A stretch of DNA of 64,000 nt from Gordius sp. MW1 (GCA_964036665.1 OZ038532.1:17697037-17761036); one strand, 5' to 3'; shown: positions 12,258 through 24,969, counted from the stretch's first letter. Notes: generated from the sequence alone by a model not told the origin. Numbers and translations: made by a program.

Positions 12258-13511
12258 CTAGGGATATTGATCAATTTTAAATGGCAAAGCGTTTGGCCTG
12301 CTTTCACAAAAATCTTTAATTTCTTTAGCACTTAAAGGCAATAAATGTTGCAATTGTTGCCACAAAGCCGACAGCTCTCGGACATTAGAATGGTATCTTA
12401 ATGTTGAGCTAACGTGATCTTTATAAGCCACTTTGACATGGTATATTGGCTTGTGTTGAGCGCCCATGGATTTAGACCAAAGCTCCAGCACTAGCGTTGC
12501 TCCATAACCTGGCCTCTGATTAAAAGGCATACCTAACATGTGCATTAAGGGAACTATTGTCCAATCATGACCGACGTAGGCCACTATTGATGGCCTATCA
12601 TTCGAATTAGGTTTTGCATCACAGTATCGTGGTTTACCATGTGCTTTAGCTAGACGTAGCATAGAATCTAAGATGGTTTTTAATAATAACCCCACCGAGT
12701 GTCGCAAAATGAAATCACTGTTGCGACCTAGGTTGGAATAAATGGAAAATGCGATTTTTTGAATACGCGCGTATATGCTAGAGTTGACCCAATTTGGAAG
12801 CTGATGACCAGCTAATTTGTCAGTTGCCAGGGTGTCGGCGACGGCAAGTATATAAATTGGGGCTACATTGCCGAACCCTGTTTTACCCCCTAGAAAGCGT
12901 AAAAAATCGGCGTTTTGTTCGGTCAATTTTAACAAAGCAGGATCTTTATTAAATTCTTGTTTGAGAGCATAATCAACTAATCGTTTGCATTCGACGGCTC
13001 CGAGTAGCAAGAGATCGGGATCCTTAAAATTAGGTGCTTGAACCATGCTAGGAAAGTCCTTGATGTCCAAGGTATTGCTAATTTCTTTGAGAGAATTGAT
13101 CATGAAGAATTTCAGAAAAACGGCAGCCCCCATTCGACTTCTCAGTGACTTTGCGGAATATACGAACAAAGTGGAATTTATATTAGGATAATATTTATCT
13201 TCACAAGCCCATTTCATGTAAGCGTAGCGTTCCCCCATTTCTTGTCCTAAGATTTGCATTTGGTAAATCCCATGATCAGTTAAATTTCCTGGTCCATTCT
13301 TCCAATTCGACAAAGGGTAATGATAAGTGGGGTACGTGATGACTGGAGCCCTCTCCCCATGGCGTAATATTAGACTAACATGAATTATTTCTTAGAGCAT
13401 AAATAAAACAATTAACATTTATTATAAATTTAATATAAAGTAAGTATATTTACCTTCTTTGCCCTCGATACGGGCAATAATTAATAAAACAATACAAATG
13501 TGCAACATCAT
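12258..13511 (-). CDS. histidine acid phosphatase, copy 1 (catalytic residues intact)
   Basis: Two exons: 13511-13454 and 13390-12258 (GT-AG, phase 1), 396 residues. Exon 1 encodes a signal peptide (MMLHICIVLLIIARIEG), so the enzyme enters the secretory or lysosomal route. Exon 2 opens with LRHGERAP, the RHGxRxP motif whose His forms the phosphohistidine intermediate. The C-terminal half has GHDWTIVPL, the HD motif supplying the proton donor. GPGNLTDHGIYQMQILGQEM also fits the family. Substrate unknown: phosphomonoesters in general. Duplicated at 33428-34681, where both motifs are altered; a third, broken copy is at 50769. Confidence 0.92.
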
Positions 13512-14520
13512 TTGGTATAGTGCTGACGAAGATATAATTAAACTAAAAAAAATTATAGCTGAGTATGTATAATTTTTAAAAGAGGCTTAACGTCAAAAAG
13601 AGCAGTTTGTCATCAATCATAATCAACTTTTGGTCATAAGAAAAAATTCGGTTTGTTGTATGAGAGAGGCTAAATGGAGACATTAAAATCTTCTTTACTT
13701 AATATGAGTAATAACTCAAAGAGGATATTATATATTCTCTTAAACTCAGATTTTTTTGTATGCTTTGACTTTAGCATGAATACATCTTTTTATCATTTAA
13801 GATTTCAATGTAATTTATGCAAGATTGAAAAAACATTTATCTCTGTTATTTTTGTCATGTTTTCCATACACATGACAAAAGTCTAATTAATATACATATG
13901 ATATGGATCCTGTTAATTTGAACTTGTATATTTAAAGTTATCCAATTTCATAATAGGATAGAGGGTGGAGATTACAATTTACGATATGTAACATATTAAA
14001 TTTCATAAATAATACAACATTTATGAATCCAAACGCAAAGGTAGTCTAGTAACACTTGAAAATTGCTAATCAGATAGTTAATTTTAATAGGTGTAAGTTG
14101 CTTGAAAAAACTTCGCTTATGATTAATAAAATACTATCTGTATTGAATAGCTTAAATTTAGACGTCTCATGACTTATGTTTACATCTTTCATTTGAGTTC
14201 AAGCTTCTAAACTTAAACAAAATTGGTATTAAACATACATGCTATCTTCTAAATATTCCCTAACAATTGTCAAAGCTGCTATTTGTAGAAGATTGACTGA
14301 TGCCTCAGGAATATTAAGTAAATGGTTGTCGATTTTGAACCCGAGCACGTTTTCCGCACGATAGATACTCGTAAGTTATGAGCCAAGCACAATTTTTGAC
14401 GCTCAACTACCTATCCTTTTAAATTCGTGTAGCATGAGAATGACACATTTCAAATTCATTTGCAAACATTTTGTTGCTAGAAATGATAGGGCATACCATT
14501 AACTGATAAACACTTTTATC

Positions 14521-14727
14521 AAATTATTTAGCAAGTGTCAAAGCATTGGCCTTTGGCTATTGTACAAGTTCAATCACTTAATGGATCACCAAATGTTCGG
14601 ACATTAGAAGATCTTTTCAATTTGTGTCCTAACGTTTATATTAAAGATTTTAAAAAACTACAAAGACGCCCTTTGATAAAACCTTTTTTGTTGAGTCCGA
14701 CGACCGCACTCTTTCAAATAAGTGAAA
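14521..14727 (+). other. possible conserved exon within the duplication
   Basis: After a ttatttag acceptor-like site an open stretch (WPLAIVQVQSLNGSPN) runs about 65 codons. The copy at 35695-35889 is also open but differs by small indels, so the C-terminal reading differs between the two. This may be a remnant of an exon or an old repeat. No family is recognised. Confidence 0.25.
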
Positions 14728-15012
14728 GCTTGATGATGATAGATGACAAAATAATGTGCGTAGAATACACATATTATATAGTAGCCATAAATTGTTATTT
14801 ATTTGCATTGATAATTCAGGCATTTTAAAGAATGTTGTTAATTTAGATTTATTTATTTTTAAAATAATATTGTTAAAGTAAAAGAGGATAAATGAAATTC
14901 TTTAGGCTACTCACAACTTATTAACAAATTCATAACTAATTTGAATGTGATCATTTTCATTTTTTTCTTTCTAATTTTTTAAAAAGTATAATATTAGTAG
15001 TCTATTATTTTT

Positions 15013-15955
15013 CTAACTCTGATTCTGGCACCCATAATTTTGTAGGCCTATAAAAATAATATATTGCAAAAGGGGAGTCTCGTCGGTGTGGGATATCGCC
15101 AACCTTGGTTGATCGGAGGCATCTGGGGAGTCATCGGCGGCATCCATTGGTTCAACCTCAAGTGACGCAAACGAATTACTTACCAGCACCTGGGATGTGG
15201 ATGCTGTGTTTGACCTGGGAACAGGATTGATTTGTTTTGGCGTCTTTTTCTGTGAGCGGGAGTTAAATTTTTTCTTAATCGTTGCAGCCCTAACAACGTC
15301 AACCCGGGCGATGTAGGCTAGAAGTTGATCAGCCATATTCCTCGGAGGCGGCACGGCTCTGCTTGGGTTGATAGACGGTTTAGAAACAACTGCTTGGGCG
15401 TAGGTGATTTTGGGGGAGGGGCATAGCGGTGCTGCAGGAATTTATGGGGATGATATCGGTCCTATTATTTCCTGGCTAGGAGAGCACGGACTATAATGGA
15501 AGGTTGAGCAAGGGGCAGGTACCCTAATTTCTAACCTAGGGGCTTTAGGAAATATATATCTTGGTGGCGGGGGTGGTGACCACGCTCCTACCTGTCTCCT
15601 CGGAGTTGGGTATTCCGGTGATAGAATAAGAGTCGGCAAGATTTCATACTTCCGAGATTTTGTTGCGGGGGGCGTTTAGGACAATTTGATTTTTTTAACG
15701 CAGTGATGCTTGTGCGGGGTGCCGACTATGTCACATAGACAACGTTGACACCGAATCACTGGGGTGAGGTTAAGTTTATGAGCTGCAACCAAATGGATTT
15801 GCAACTCTAACTTACGCTCCCAATTTCTGGGACCAGTGATTTCGGTGGTGCAACCTTGTGCAGGGCAGATGAATGACGGGGGAAAGGGAAATGGGAAAAT
15901 GACTCTTCCACCGTCAATCACGAGTTTCACATTGGAACGTCGTGGTGACACTGAA
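15013..15955 (-). mobile_element. 5' part of an R2-like non-LTR retrotransposon ORF (zinc-finger region)
   Basis: Minus-strand frames from ATG 15951 encode a C2H2-like finger (CPAQGC, then HLVAAH) followed by CQRC and KHHC, then a Pro/Ser-rich linker broken by stops near 15680 and 15440. Amino-terminal fingers before a Pro-rich linker are the usual start of R2-like elements that carry a C-terminal restriction-like endonuclease. The RT is absent. Sequence from 15956 to about 16440 is probably its 5' untranslated region; I see no gene there. Confidence 0.6.
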
Positions 15956-16897
15956 AGGTGTATCAGAAGACGGTGAGTGGGACAATGAGAGACAAAGAAT
16001 GGGGATAAGTATAAAGCGAAAGGTTTGTGCGCTTTGCGTAGAAACCGAGTTAAAGCCGAACTTCATAAAAATAGCAAAAAAGCACGAAACGTGGGAACGG
16101 TTCTAAAAGCGCGCGTTATATTTAATGAAAATGGTGATGTTTTATAGGTTTCGAAAATATTTTTACAGCTTTATATACTGTAAAAAAACGGGCATAGTTG
16201 AGTAAAAAATTGAGACACAAATGACAAAGCAATTGTGGAAAAAGTTTAAAGCGAAAAGTAGCACCATAAAGATAAATAAGTACAAAAAACGTAGTATCTC
16301 TCGTCCGCTAGATGGCGGTAAGCACTACCAAAAAACAGGGTTACAGCTGTCGCAGGGCGATAAAAAGTATATATAAACCATCTAGGATGCTAGAGCAATT
16401 GCCTGGCCAAATTTGGTGGCATTCTGTCGAGAACTTTAGGAGTTATTAGAGGACAAAGAAAACGGAGTTACATTTTTGTATATATAGATAATGGGAAAAT
16501 AAGGGAAATTTAACAAAAGCTCCATGAAGGGTGAAACAACAAGTAAAAAAAATAATAAAAACACTAAAATAACACATTTAACTCGATTTTAAAAAGAGAA
16601 TTTTATAACAATAATTTAATAAATGCATCTAAAAAGTTTGCTATTTATGTATATAAACAGATCAACGCGGAATATGTTTCAATTTTTTCTATATCCCCAT
16701 CTGTGGATCTGAGAATGACATTGCATAATAATCAGGTGGGTTTAGTCGGTTGTTAAGATGTAAATTGTATCTTATGACCACAATTATGCTTTTGTCATTA
16801 AAAGTGTTGCTGAGTTTACTGTAACTCGTATCCAGAAAATATCGGCAAAATGAATCTTGAGACCAAAAAGGTTAACTTTTTTTAATTGGAGGATTTA

Positions 16898-17051
16898 CAT
16901 GGGTGTAGCCAGGTTTTGAATTAGGGGGGCAAAACGTTTAAAAGTTTAATTAGGGAGGGGCAAAACGTAAATTTTTTTAATTTTTCAAAGTTTTTGCATT
17001 GAAATTTTTTTAGCATTTAGGGGCCCTGCCCCCCCCCCGGCTACGCCCATG
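16898..17051. mobile_element. GGCGTAGCC MITE, copy 1
   Basis: Starts CATGGGTGTAGCC and ends GGCTACGCCCATG, with G- and C-rich subterminal tracts. The flanks AGGATTTA (16890-16897) and ATGATTTA (17052-17059) agree at 7 of 8, an 8 bp target duplication. It interrupts the hAT transposase remnant next to it. Confidence 0.8.
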
Positions 17052-18132
17052 ATGATTTATATAATTGCTCTTGTAATACGATGACCCTTCGTTCAACGAT
17101 GTGTATATTACATAAAATGCTTCGATTAAATCGGACAAAAATGCTCTGTCCCCCTCTACCTGCAGTATTTTAGAATATATAAGGCCTAGGAGGGGCAAAA
17201 TAGTTTAAAAAAGTGTTAAAAGTTTTCGTTATCCAACAAAATTTTCATCTTAAAAATTTTAACTGATTGCCATTTCTTGAAGAATAGCTTTAAAAATCAA
17301 GCTCTCAAGCAATATAACAACCCCACCCCATCTTTTATGGCCTGGAACTTTCAATAAAACTGATTTTCCTTTGAGCAATTGTTTTTCTTTTATAATCCAT
17401 GTTATAAATTGCATTGCGCTTTTTATAATTGATAATTACCTTGGTTTTATTAATCAAACTATGTATGACTAAATTTTTTGAACCAATATCCTTGATGATT
17501 AGGTTCAAGCCATGGGCTGCACACCCAAAACATTCGTGCGGCTTAATTAGCTTTCAAAACCCAATTATCTGTAACAACGGCTTGCCAATTTGTTGTATTA
17601 TTTTACCTGTTTCTTAACAAATAAATTAAAACCTGTATTTACATATCCTAAAAATATAGGGGTCAGAGTCATAACTATAAAGATTATCTTTTCTCCACGC
17701 AAATTAGTCCATCCATCACTTATTAATGCCATATTTCCGCATTGATTTAACTTCATAGTAACAAGATCATTTATATTTTCATAATGGTAATTTAATGAAG
17801 TAGTACAAAACATGATTCTCCATGGAATTTTTTTAAGAAGGCCTTAGTAGCTTATTTTTTTTCCAATAAAAAATGATAAAATATTGGACATGTATGAAAT
17901 ATAATTACTTAATTGAATATTTTAATTAAAAGATGCATTAAGCGCCAATATTAACTACAAAATAAATAGCCTCGGGGCATAGTAGATTAACATTTTAAAA
18001 ACATAATATTTGATATATCACCACATGTAATTAGCTATAAAGGAAATTGCTGGGAAATATAAAATTCCCGGGGGAATTTCCCGTGGAATTTCCCAATTTT
18101 CCCGGGAAATTTCCCTATACTGCCATCTCTAG
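17052..18132 (-). pseudogene. hAT-family transposase remnant
   Basis: The minus strand encodes ALISDGWTNLRGEKIIF (about 17730-17680), the DUF659/hAT core around a catalytic-region Asp. A broken segment with CFGCAAHGLNL then follows, and near 17190-17060 a tail with LQVEGDRAFLSDLIEAFYVI. At least three frame breaks separate the pieces. At 18132 the minus strand starts TAGAGATGGCAGTATAGGG, a hAT-like terminal repeat. The 3' end is cut by the MITE at 17051. Confidence 0.7.
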
Positions 18133-18278
18133 TAGCCAGCATTGGAATTAGAGGGGGCAATAATGATTTAGGGAGGGGCAAAATGATCATTCTTTGAAAG
18201 CCATGATTTTAATAAATTTCTATATTTGATTTAGAGGGGGGCAGCCGCCCTTTCCTGCCCCCCTTAGCTACGCCCATG
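18131..18278. mobile_element. GGCGTAGCC MITE, copy 2
   Basis: GTAGCCAGCATTGGAATTAG ... TTAGCTACGCCCATG with paired G/C tracts. It is the left part of a larger duplicated segment whose partner MITE is at 49391-49553. Confidence 0.7.
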
Positions 18279-19300
18279 CAAAACATAGAGATTGGGTTAA
18301 AGCTTGGGGAACATAAAGCTCAACTATAGGACGAATAACTGCCTCAGGGCAATTAAGAGTATTCAAACCGTGACGGACATGATGAACAAAAACCGGCTAA
18401 GGTGGTATCGACATCAGAGGTAAGATTTGATAGAATTTTTCAAACCCGGGCTGATCCGATTATATAATTGATCTGCCAACTCGAGCCTGCCCGAACCCTT
18501 GGATGTGTCCGTCCGGCCATGCCCGAATTATAAAATCTGCCCGAACTGCCCGGCCCGAAATGGTGTGTTTTAAAATTTTTAGCACTAATATCGTTATATT
18601 CTTTAAAAATTTATGTCTTAGATTTTTTTGGATAAAAACTAGGATTAACAGACATTATAAAATTAAATTAAAAATTGACAAATTATACACAAAAACAATA
18701 TAATACATTATTTTAAAAACGACATTGAGCCCGAATCTTGTTATGGTGCCCTCCTGAAAGTCAAAATTTACGACAGTCGGGCAGCCGGCCGGGCCGGGCA
18801 TTGATGGTCTCTGATAGACATATATTACGAAGGGATGTGAATAATGTAAACAAATAACATCGAATATTGAGGTGGCAGCAAAGAAGGAAGGCGGCGGAGA
18901 AAGAAAAATAAACAAAGTTGTAGTGAATAAGAAGATATTTGGGCATGGCTGCACGATTGAGATGGAGGAAACTGATCTAAACAATCACTACTTTGGACCA
19001 ATTACACGATGAAGATGATTGTTGATGTTGCGCATAAATAATTTATTGCGAAGATTTAGGCATAAATTTTTTTTTAACTAACAAACTTTGTTAACAATTA
19101 GGCGGGGTGTGACAATTTACTTAAAAAATAAATAATCTTAGCCTCCATGTACCTCTAAGTCAGCCTCAGGTATTAAAAGCCCAACCCAAAGTGGTCGTTA
19201 TAAATCCTTGGTTTCAGCTACATTTATCATAAAGCTCTGCCTAAAATGATCAAAGACTCGTTAATTAGTAGAAATGGTAAAATTATTATTATTATGCCAA
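18279..19300. repeat. about 1 kb duplicated segment, copy 1
   Basis: Matches 49554-50345 on the same strand apart from insertions. Copy 1 contains the hAT MITE at 18415-18813 that copy 2 lacks; copy 2 contains a GGCGTAGCC MITE that copy 1 lacks. A short open stretch on the + strand (KKIFGHGCTIEMEETDLNNH near 18925) is kept in both copies but has no recognised family. Confidence 0.75.
18415..18813. mobile_element. hAT-type MITE (CAGAG...CTCTG)
   Basis: Short termini CAGAG and CTCTG are bounded by ATCGACAT (18407-18414) and ATAGACAT (18814-18821), an 8 bp target duplication with one mismatch. Subterminal CCCG/GCCCGG clusters lie at both ends. The paralogous segment near 49670 lacks the element, giving a natural empty site. 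Confidence 0.8.
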
Positions 19301-19786
19301 ATAATTACACTAGTCAGCAAAAATGGGCCTTGTGTAATCAACCGATAAACGGTCAACATATTCTGATAGAGTTATCTGTGGTGAACACAAATATGTTTTT
19401 CGTTTTTTCCCTATACGTCAAGTTTTTAGAATATTTTGATTCAAAGTTGCGAAAATGATCGTTTTTGGACCTTTTTGACGCTCTATAGGGCGAAATTGAA
19501 TTTTTTTTAAACTCTAAGTGGTAGAACCAACTTAGGGTAAAACATTAATAAATGATTTTTTCTCCTATTTTTATTACTTTTTAATATATATCAAAATTGC
19601 AATTATCCCTATGCGAAGTCGTGGTTTCCTTTGAGCCTCCCTCCATCTCTATCTAACTGGCTTATATGCTTATATAACACTATAACCTTAGTGCATGTGA
19701 GTGATTGATGATGTGTGGTGTGTGCAAGAGTAGTGGCTTATTACAAGCTATTTCTACTACTACGCCTGTCATGCTCACTCTCTACT

Positions 19787-19923
19787 CCTCGTCACGTGAT
19801 CACGCACCTAATAAACGCGAGCCCCGAGCATCACCATATTCGCTCGTTTTTCACGTCCTACGCGTTTACGCTTATTGCCCGCTCTCTTTCACCTCGCGTT
19901 TTTTACCCTTAAAATTTTTTCTT
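19787..19923 (+). repeat. left direct terminal repeat of the RT/RNase H element
   Basis: About 137 bp, co-linear with 22507-22645 (shared TCACGTGATCA, CCCCGAGCATCA, TTTACGCTTATTGCCC). Direct orientation, as in LTRs. The left repeat has decayed the TATA-like motif seen in the right one. Confidence 0.75.
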
Positions 19924-19946
19924 TTCCCAGCTATCTACTTAAACCG

Positions 19947-20345
19947 ATGCCTGAGACAAGGTCGCATGGTGGGGCAGGACAGTATGACCCGCTAACTCCC
20001 GATGACTCTCGCAATACCACTCTGAGCCCTGTTAGATCAGGGTTACCTGGTGCGGGCTCAGATCTGGTTGCTCAACTGGTCAAACTACAACGGGAACAGG
20101 GCCGAGCGAATCAAAGGAAAATAGATGCCATGAGAGAAATGCTTCAAAACTCTATGATAATGGTGGAAAACCTTACCCAAAGGCCCGCAGAGCCAGCGGG
20201 GATATTTGGTATCCAGGCTTTACAAATGCCATCTACGGTCCAAATAGTATTGACTCCAGATCCACCAAAGACCCCAGCGTTTATGTGCGAAGAAATTAAA
20301 AAGCACACCGCGAGCCTTGAAACCTTACTTAGAGACCCAGATTAA
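19947..20345 (+). pseudogene. gag-like ORF of the integrase-less LTR element
   Basis: Starts MPETRSHGGAGQYDPL 24 bp inside the left terminal repeat, the usual place for a gag start. It has a Pro/Ser-rich head, then a predicted coiled coil (LVKLQREQGRANQRKIDAMR). It ends in a TAA, with clearly related sequence continuing in frame to about 20500. No zinc knuckle is seen. Gag identity rests on position and composition only. Confidence 0.45.
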
Positions 20346-21179
20346 AGGGTTCAAAAGAGGGACAGACATGAGGCAAATTATGCCATCCTCATGTCACAAG
20401 TTTGTCTACCCACGTCTCTCCTCTTGACAGCTCATGACAAGCAATTAAAAACTCTTTGTCTAGCCATCAAATACAATTGGGCCACAACCGCCTAGCACGA
20501 CACAACTTAACTGACAGATATGGGCTTCAAGAATGTTGACATCTCAATGCCAAGATCCCAAAGAAGAACCAAATGTTTTTTCAGGGAGCTGGCAGGGACC
20601 GAGGCAAAAAGCCGGGCAGAAACTTCCAGAAGAACGCAGCCCCTGCCTTGCGCTAGAAAATTAATCCGCAACACAGTCGATCGGTGGGAGGCCGGGCCCT
20701 CGGGCGAACCGACTCTCAACGGGGATAGAAATTGTGGCTCTTTTAGGTGGTGGCAACAAATCAAAAACTTTTTAAAGGAGACCCGCCACCAAATTTTTTC
20801 CCCCGAGCAACAAACCGACAACGACGACAACACATCCGCGCAACCTCCACTTCTGGCGCCTGGGGAATACCCGGAACGTTCCTACCGATGTAGGAACGCG
20901 CGTCAACCCAGATTATGAATCCCTCGGCGGGGACGCAGGGTCGGAAATCATCTCGACCCTTGTGGATGACAATAGAGCCATCTTCAATGGAGAAAGACCC
21001 TCACTACAAATAAGCAGCTTGATATAAAAACAAGCCGGTTAACACCACATCTTATTATGTCGCCTTTCACACTCAAAGTAACCTTTGAGGAGTTCAAACC
21101 GCCACTTGATCTTCCAATAATACGCACAAATGACTGCTACTTCACTACTATGAAAGAGGCTGGAATAATGGACGAAGCG

Positions 21180-22482
21180 TAATCCCTTGCCATTACCTCG
21201 GCTACCGTCTTTATTGCAAAACAAAACGGGACGCAAGGGTCATAACGGACCTATCCGAGGCTTCAAAAAACTTTAAGCCTCTCCCTGTCAAGCTAGCAAC
21301 CATCCCCTTAACAGCCAAAAAACTGGCAAATGCAACGCAGCCAAAATAGATCTAAAAGCCGTCTTCTTTAGTACACCACTACATAAAAATGCTAAAAAAT
21401 ACTGCGGTTTCAAATAGAGGAACAAACTATATCATTACAAAGTTCTACCTATGGGGGCATCCTTCTCCCCCTATGTCCTCCAAACAATAGTGGCCGATCT
21501 TGTCAAAAAAGCAGTGACGCGATGCATCTATAATGTATACCTTGACGATCTTATCTTCGCTTAAGTCGAAGACGACGTCATGACAGATTTAGGAGAAGCT
21601 AATCTCGCATCCGATTGGGGTCTCACGATCAACACAAGCAAAACCTCACTACTGCCTGAAGTCAAGCTAGAATGTTTGGGCCTAATCCTGGACTTTCGAA
21701 CACACTCTATCAAATGCTCGCCAGAAACCCAAAAAAAGCTCACTTTCGCAGCCGACATATTATTCCTCTTCCTATCAACTAAAACACCCCCACAGGACTA
21801 CGTGCTACTCGAAGCCCTGGGAGTGTTAAACTACTTCTTTTATAACCTAACCGGCATGCCCAAGCTGTTTAGCACCTTCTACGCCATAGCGGCCGGAAAA
21901 GGCACAGCCCATAATAGAGTAGCAGCCTAAGCTAAGCTACAGGGATGCCTCGCAATCCTAACTCAAATTGTCCCGTACAACGAGCACGACACAACGATAT
22001 ACGCAGATGCATCAGACGAACACATAGACATTTCATGGGGAAAACAGACTTTCTCTATCACGTTCGCCGACGCAGAGCTATTGGTCTCGCATGGGTAAAC
22101 ACATGTCACATAACCGCCACCGAAACGATGGCAGCAATTTACGTCTACATCCATGCGCTCTTTAAGGGGTTCAGATTCCCGTAAGTAGTAACGGGCTCCA
22201 CCACAGCTTACTTCGTACTCCTAAAAGGAGGCTCCAATTCACCTATAATCGAAAATATCATCGCACATTTTGTGGCAGCATACGACATATAACCTGAGAT
22301 GGGTGTCCTATTCGAACAACCCAGCTGACGTCCCGTCTAGAACCTGGTTGCCCCCCGAAAGATATGTTGTACCAAACCAACTCACAAGCCAAACCCCACA
22401 AGGGATAGAACTACCAGAATTAGACGAAATGGAGAATGAAATAGACTTAGGTTTTTGGAAGCCGAAATTTTCAGCGAGCTAA
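21180..22482 (+). pseudogene. reverse transcriptase plus RNase H of uncertain class
   Basis: Spread over three frames with several stops. RT pieces: VITDLSEASKNFKPLPVK; LPMGASFSPYVLQ; VYLDDLIFA (the YxDD catalytic box, about 21535-21560); CLGLILDFRTHSIKCSPE. RNase H follows: IYADASDEH and the C-terminal NPADVPSR (about 22320). The SP after MG and the NPADxPSR ending recall DIRS-type and hepadnavirus-like RTs more than Gypsy. The element ends 25 bp later at the right terminal repeat, so no integrase or tyrosine recombinase follows. Confidence 0.6.
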
Positions 22483-22506
22483 GCGAGGAAAACGGAACAC
22501 CAAATC

Positions 22507-22645
22507 CCTCGGTCACGTGATCATGCACCTATATAAACGCGGGCCCCGAGCATCATTACATTCGCTCGTTGTTCACGTCTTACTCGTTTACGCTTATTGC
22601 CCTCTCTCTTTCACCTCGCGGTTTTTACCCTTAAATTTCGTCTTA
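22507..22645 (+). repeat. right direct terminal repeat of the RT/RNase H element
   Basis: About 139 bp, matching 19787-19923 with scattered substitutions. It contains TCACGTGATCA and, 10 bp on, TATATAAA at 22530-22537, a likely TATA box. Confidence 0.75.
22530..22537 (+). promoter_or_regulatory. TATA box in the terminal repeat
   Basis: TATATAAA followed by a GC-rich stretch, with an E-box-like CACGTG upstream; in an LTR this would drive element transcription. Confidence 0.4.
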
Positions 22646-22770
22646 TGTACGCCATTTATATAATTGAATACGCGTTAATAAAAGCCCCTAATCAAACAAA
22701 TAGCGTAACCAGGGGATCTAAGAGAAGAGCTTAACCCTTCTATTTGTTGACTTGTGTAATTATAACATAG

Positions 22771-23790
22771 CCAACTTTATAAAAGCAAAGCTAGTTGGCG
22801 TCGGCAAAGTTAACATTATCCGGCTTGCAAACCCTATCATGGCATCGGACAATGATGGCCTTTTAGTTAAAAAATTACTGGAGGGGCTTGGACAAGTAAC
22901 GAAAAGCAAGCCAGACTTAGCTATAGTTAGACCCTACCTCGGCCCCCCCCCCCAAATTTTTTCAATATTTATGTAATTTAATATATAGGAAATGATGCGT
23001 TTTTGTGATTTTTATCAGATTCTATAATTATTTGATTTTTACAATTATAATCAATATCATTCTCACATCATTTATTCTTATAAAAATTTGTGATTTCTAA
23101 AAAGGTGATTTTTTTGTTTTTTAATCAATATAGTTTTCCTCATAAGTGGAGCCTGAATTTTTTTTTTTAAGGTTAAAAATTAATAATACTAATTTAAAAA
23201 AAATTAACCTTACATACAATTTTTTAATTATGTTAACAAATGTTTCTATTTTTAGCCAAATTAATACATACTCTGACAACTCAATCAAGGACGAGTATGA
23301 CACTCCTATTTCTGAATATTAATAAATAATAAAAGGACTCTTCCTTTAACTAACATTTTAATCATTTTAGCAACTCGTTACATAAATGTGCCGAGAAGAC
23401 TTAAGTTTTCCCTTTAAAGGTTCTATGTTTTTTTTAAATTTGGATAAAGTAAACAGAAAACATCTTTTTATCTTTAACACCTCGCTAAAAATAGGTACTC
23501 CTTTCCATAAGTAACTAATGCCTACAATCTCTCTTTACTTTTTAATAAGAGATGTGGTATCTGAGCACTTTACCTTTAGTCTTTAGATGTCTTAACAAAT
23601 TGCCTTCCCAAAAATTAATAAATTGTTTATAGTTTTATAGATCATGTCAAGAAAAATACATAAATGCCAAAGAAAAGCTAGAGTTTTATATAAGTTTTAA
23701 AGTGTCATCTTTCTTCTTTTATTTTAAACTTGACAACCTCACCATGTCCAGCCTGTCATAAAATTACTGTACTAACAAAACTGTCAAAAA
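22771..23790. repeat. 1 kb dispersed repeat, copy B
   Basis: Partner of 8833-9832. An open stretch at 22752-22976 (GVGKVNIIRLANPIMASDND) covers its start but is not conserved in copy A, so it is probably not a gene now. 23791-24018 shows no recognisable feature. Confidence 0.7.
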
Positions 23791-24969
23791 TGCGTTGTCC
23801 ATGGCCCCCTCAGCATCCGTTGCCCAGCATCAAACACCTTCAATATACTTAACCACAACACCCTCAACAATACCCCCTAACAGTTATTTCTATAACAATC
23901 TAACTGTTAGACACCACTCATGTGTAGACACCAACAATCTCCTGGCAGTAATTTTTTTTTAAACGATAGTAGTTTATTTCCAAATAATTAAGTATGTTGT
24001 ATGCTAAAATATAATAAATTAATGAGCTGGCATCGAGCCATGGATTGAGATTGTGTTAGATTTTACAATTTCCATGGTGATTTTCTGCTTGATGTAGAAA
24101 AATTCTTTGGGATCGTGTGTTATCGATGTTATAAATTTTACTATTTGCTTAAGGAATTGGCTGCCCTCTAGACCTAAATTACCGAGGGTCGTGGCTACTA
24201 CTGGTACAAAAATAATATTGCTCAGGTATTTGTATTTTTCCACTTTCTTTCTCTCAGTAGAAGAGAGGAGGTCGTGAGAGGCGTTAGATTTGGCAAATAT
24301 ATCCATTGTAGTGAAGTTCCAGCAGGCGTTTAGGCCACGAGCCCACGGGATGATTGTTACACCGTCGGGTCTTTTACCGTCAGTGGAACTTAGGCCAGTG
24401 GGTTTCATTGAATTGGGAAAGCCGGCTTTCTTCAAAGATTGTCCTTTTATTTATTGTGGCATGGCGGGGATGCCGCCGCTTGCTGTATTGGCAGTAAAGA
24501 GGATGATGGCCGTTTGCTAGAACGGGTTGGCGACAGAGATCGCAGTTGAATGGTGACACAATGTCGCAGCCGAGGCGAAGGCCTACAGCTATTCGAAGTT
24601 CCTCGCCCGACAAGTGTAACCCTAGATTTTGGCTTGGTAGGGCCTCGAGCCATTCGTAACACCCGGAGGATGCCCAATTGAGGAGAAGATTTCCCAAAGA
24701 TAGGTTGTTCGAAGAGAGGTAAGCTACGGAACGTGCTATCAGTGGTAAATCCCATTCCTTTTGGGTAGTTCCAGTTGGGTGAGTTGCGGAATCAAGTTTG
24801 AGGTCTTCCCAAGCCTGAAGGGCGCTGTCGAGGTGCGGGTCTTGGGTTTGAGTAATTTGCTTGATTAACTCATCCGTTGATAAACTGGATGAGATGAACC
24901 CTGCTAGTGAAAGTAAATGGGGGGGGGTCGGATGCCTATACCACTACTCTTGGAGGGAAGAGTGGCTTG

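Larger units (their letters stand above)
9833..15060. repeat. 5.2 kb segmental duplication, copy 1
   Basis: Co-linear, same-strand match to 30984-36223. It contains the 3' half of an R2-like element, the acid phosphatase gene and about 1.5 kb beyond. The right edge is exact at GTAGGCCTATAAAAATAAT (15060 and 36223). Copy 1 meets the 1 kb repeat on its left and an R2-like 5' fragment on its right, so both edges fall at transposons. Confidence 0.85.

Noticed and set aside
18655..18984. 109-codon minus frame with a duplicate near 49627
   Set aside because: It crosses the end of the hAT MITE in copy 1, and conservation is explained by the DNA duplication; there is no splice or start context.
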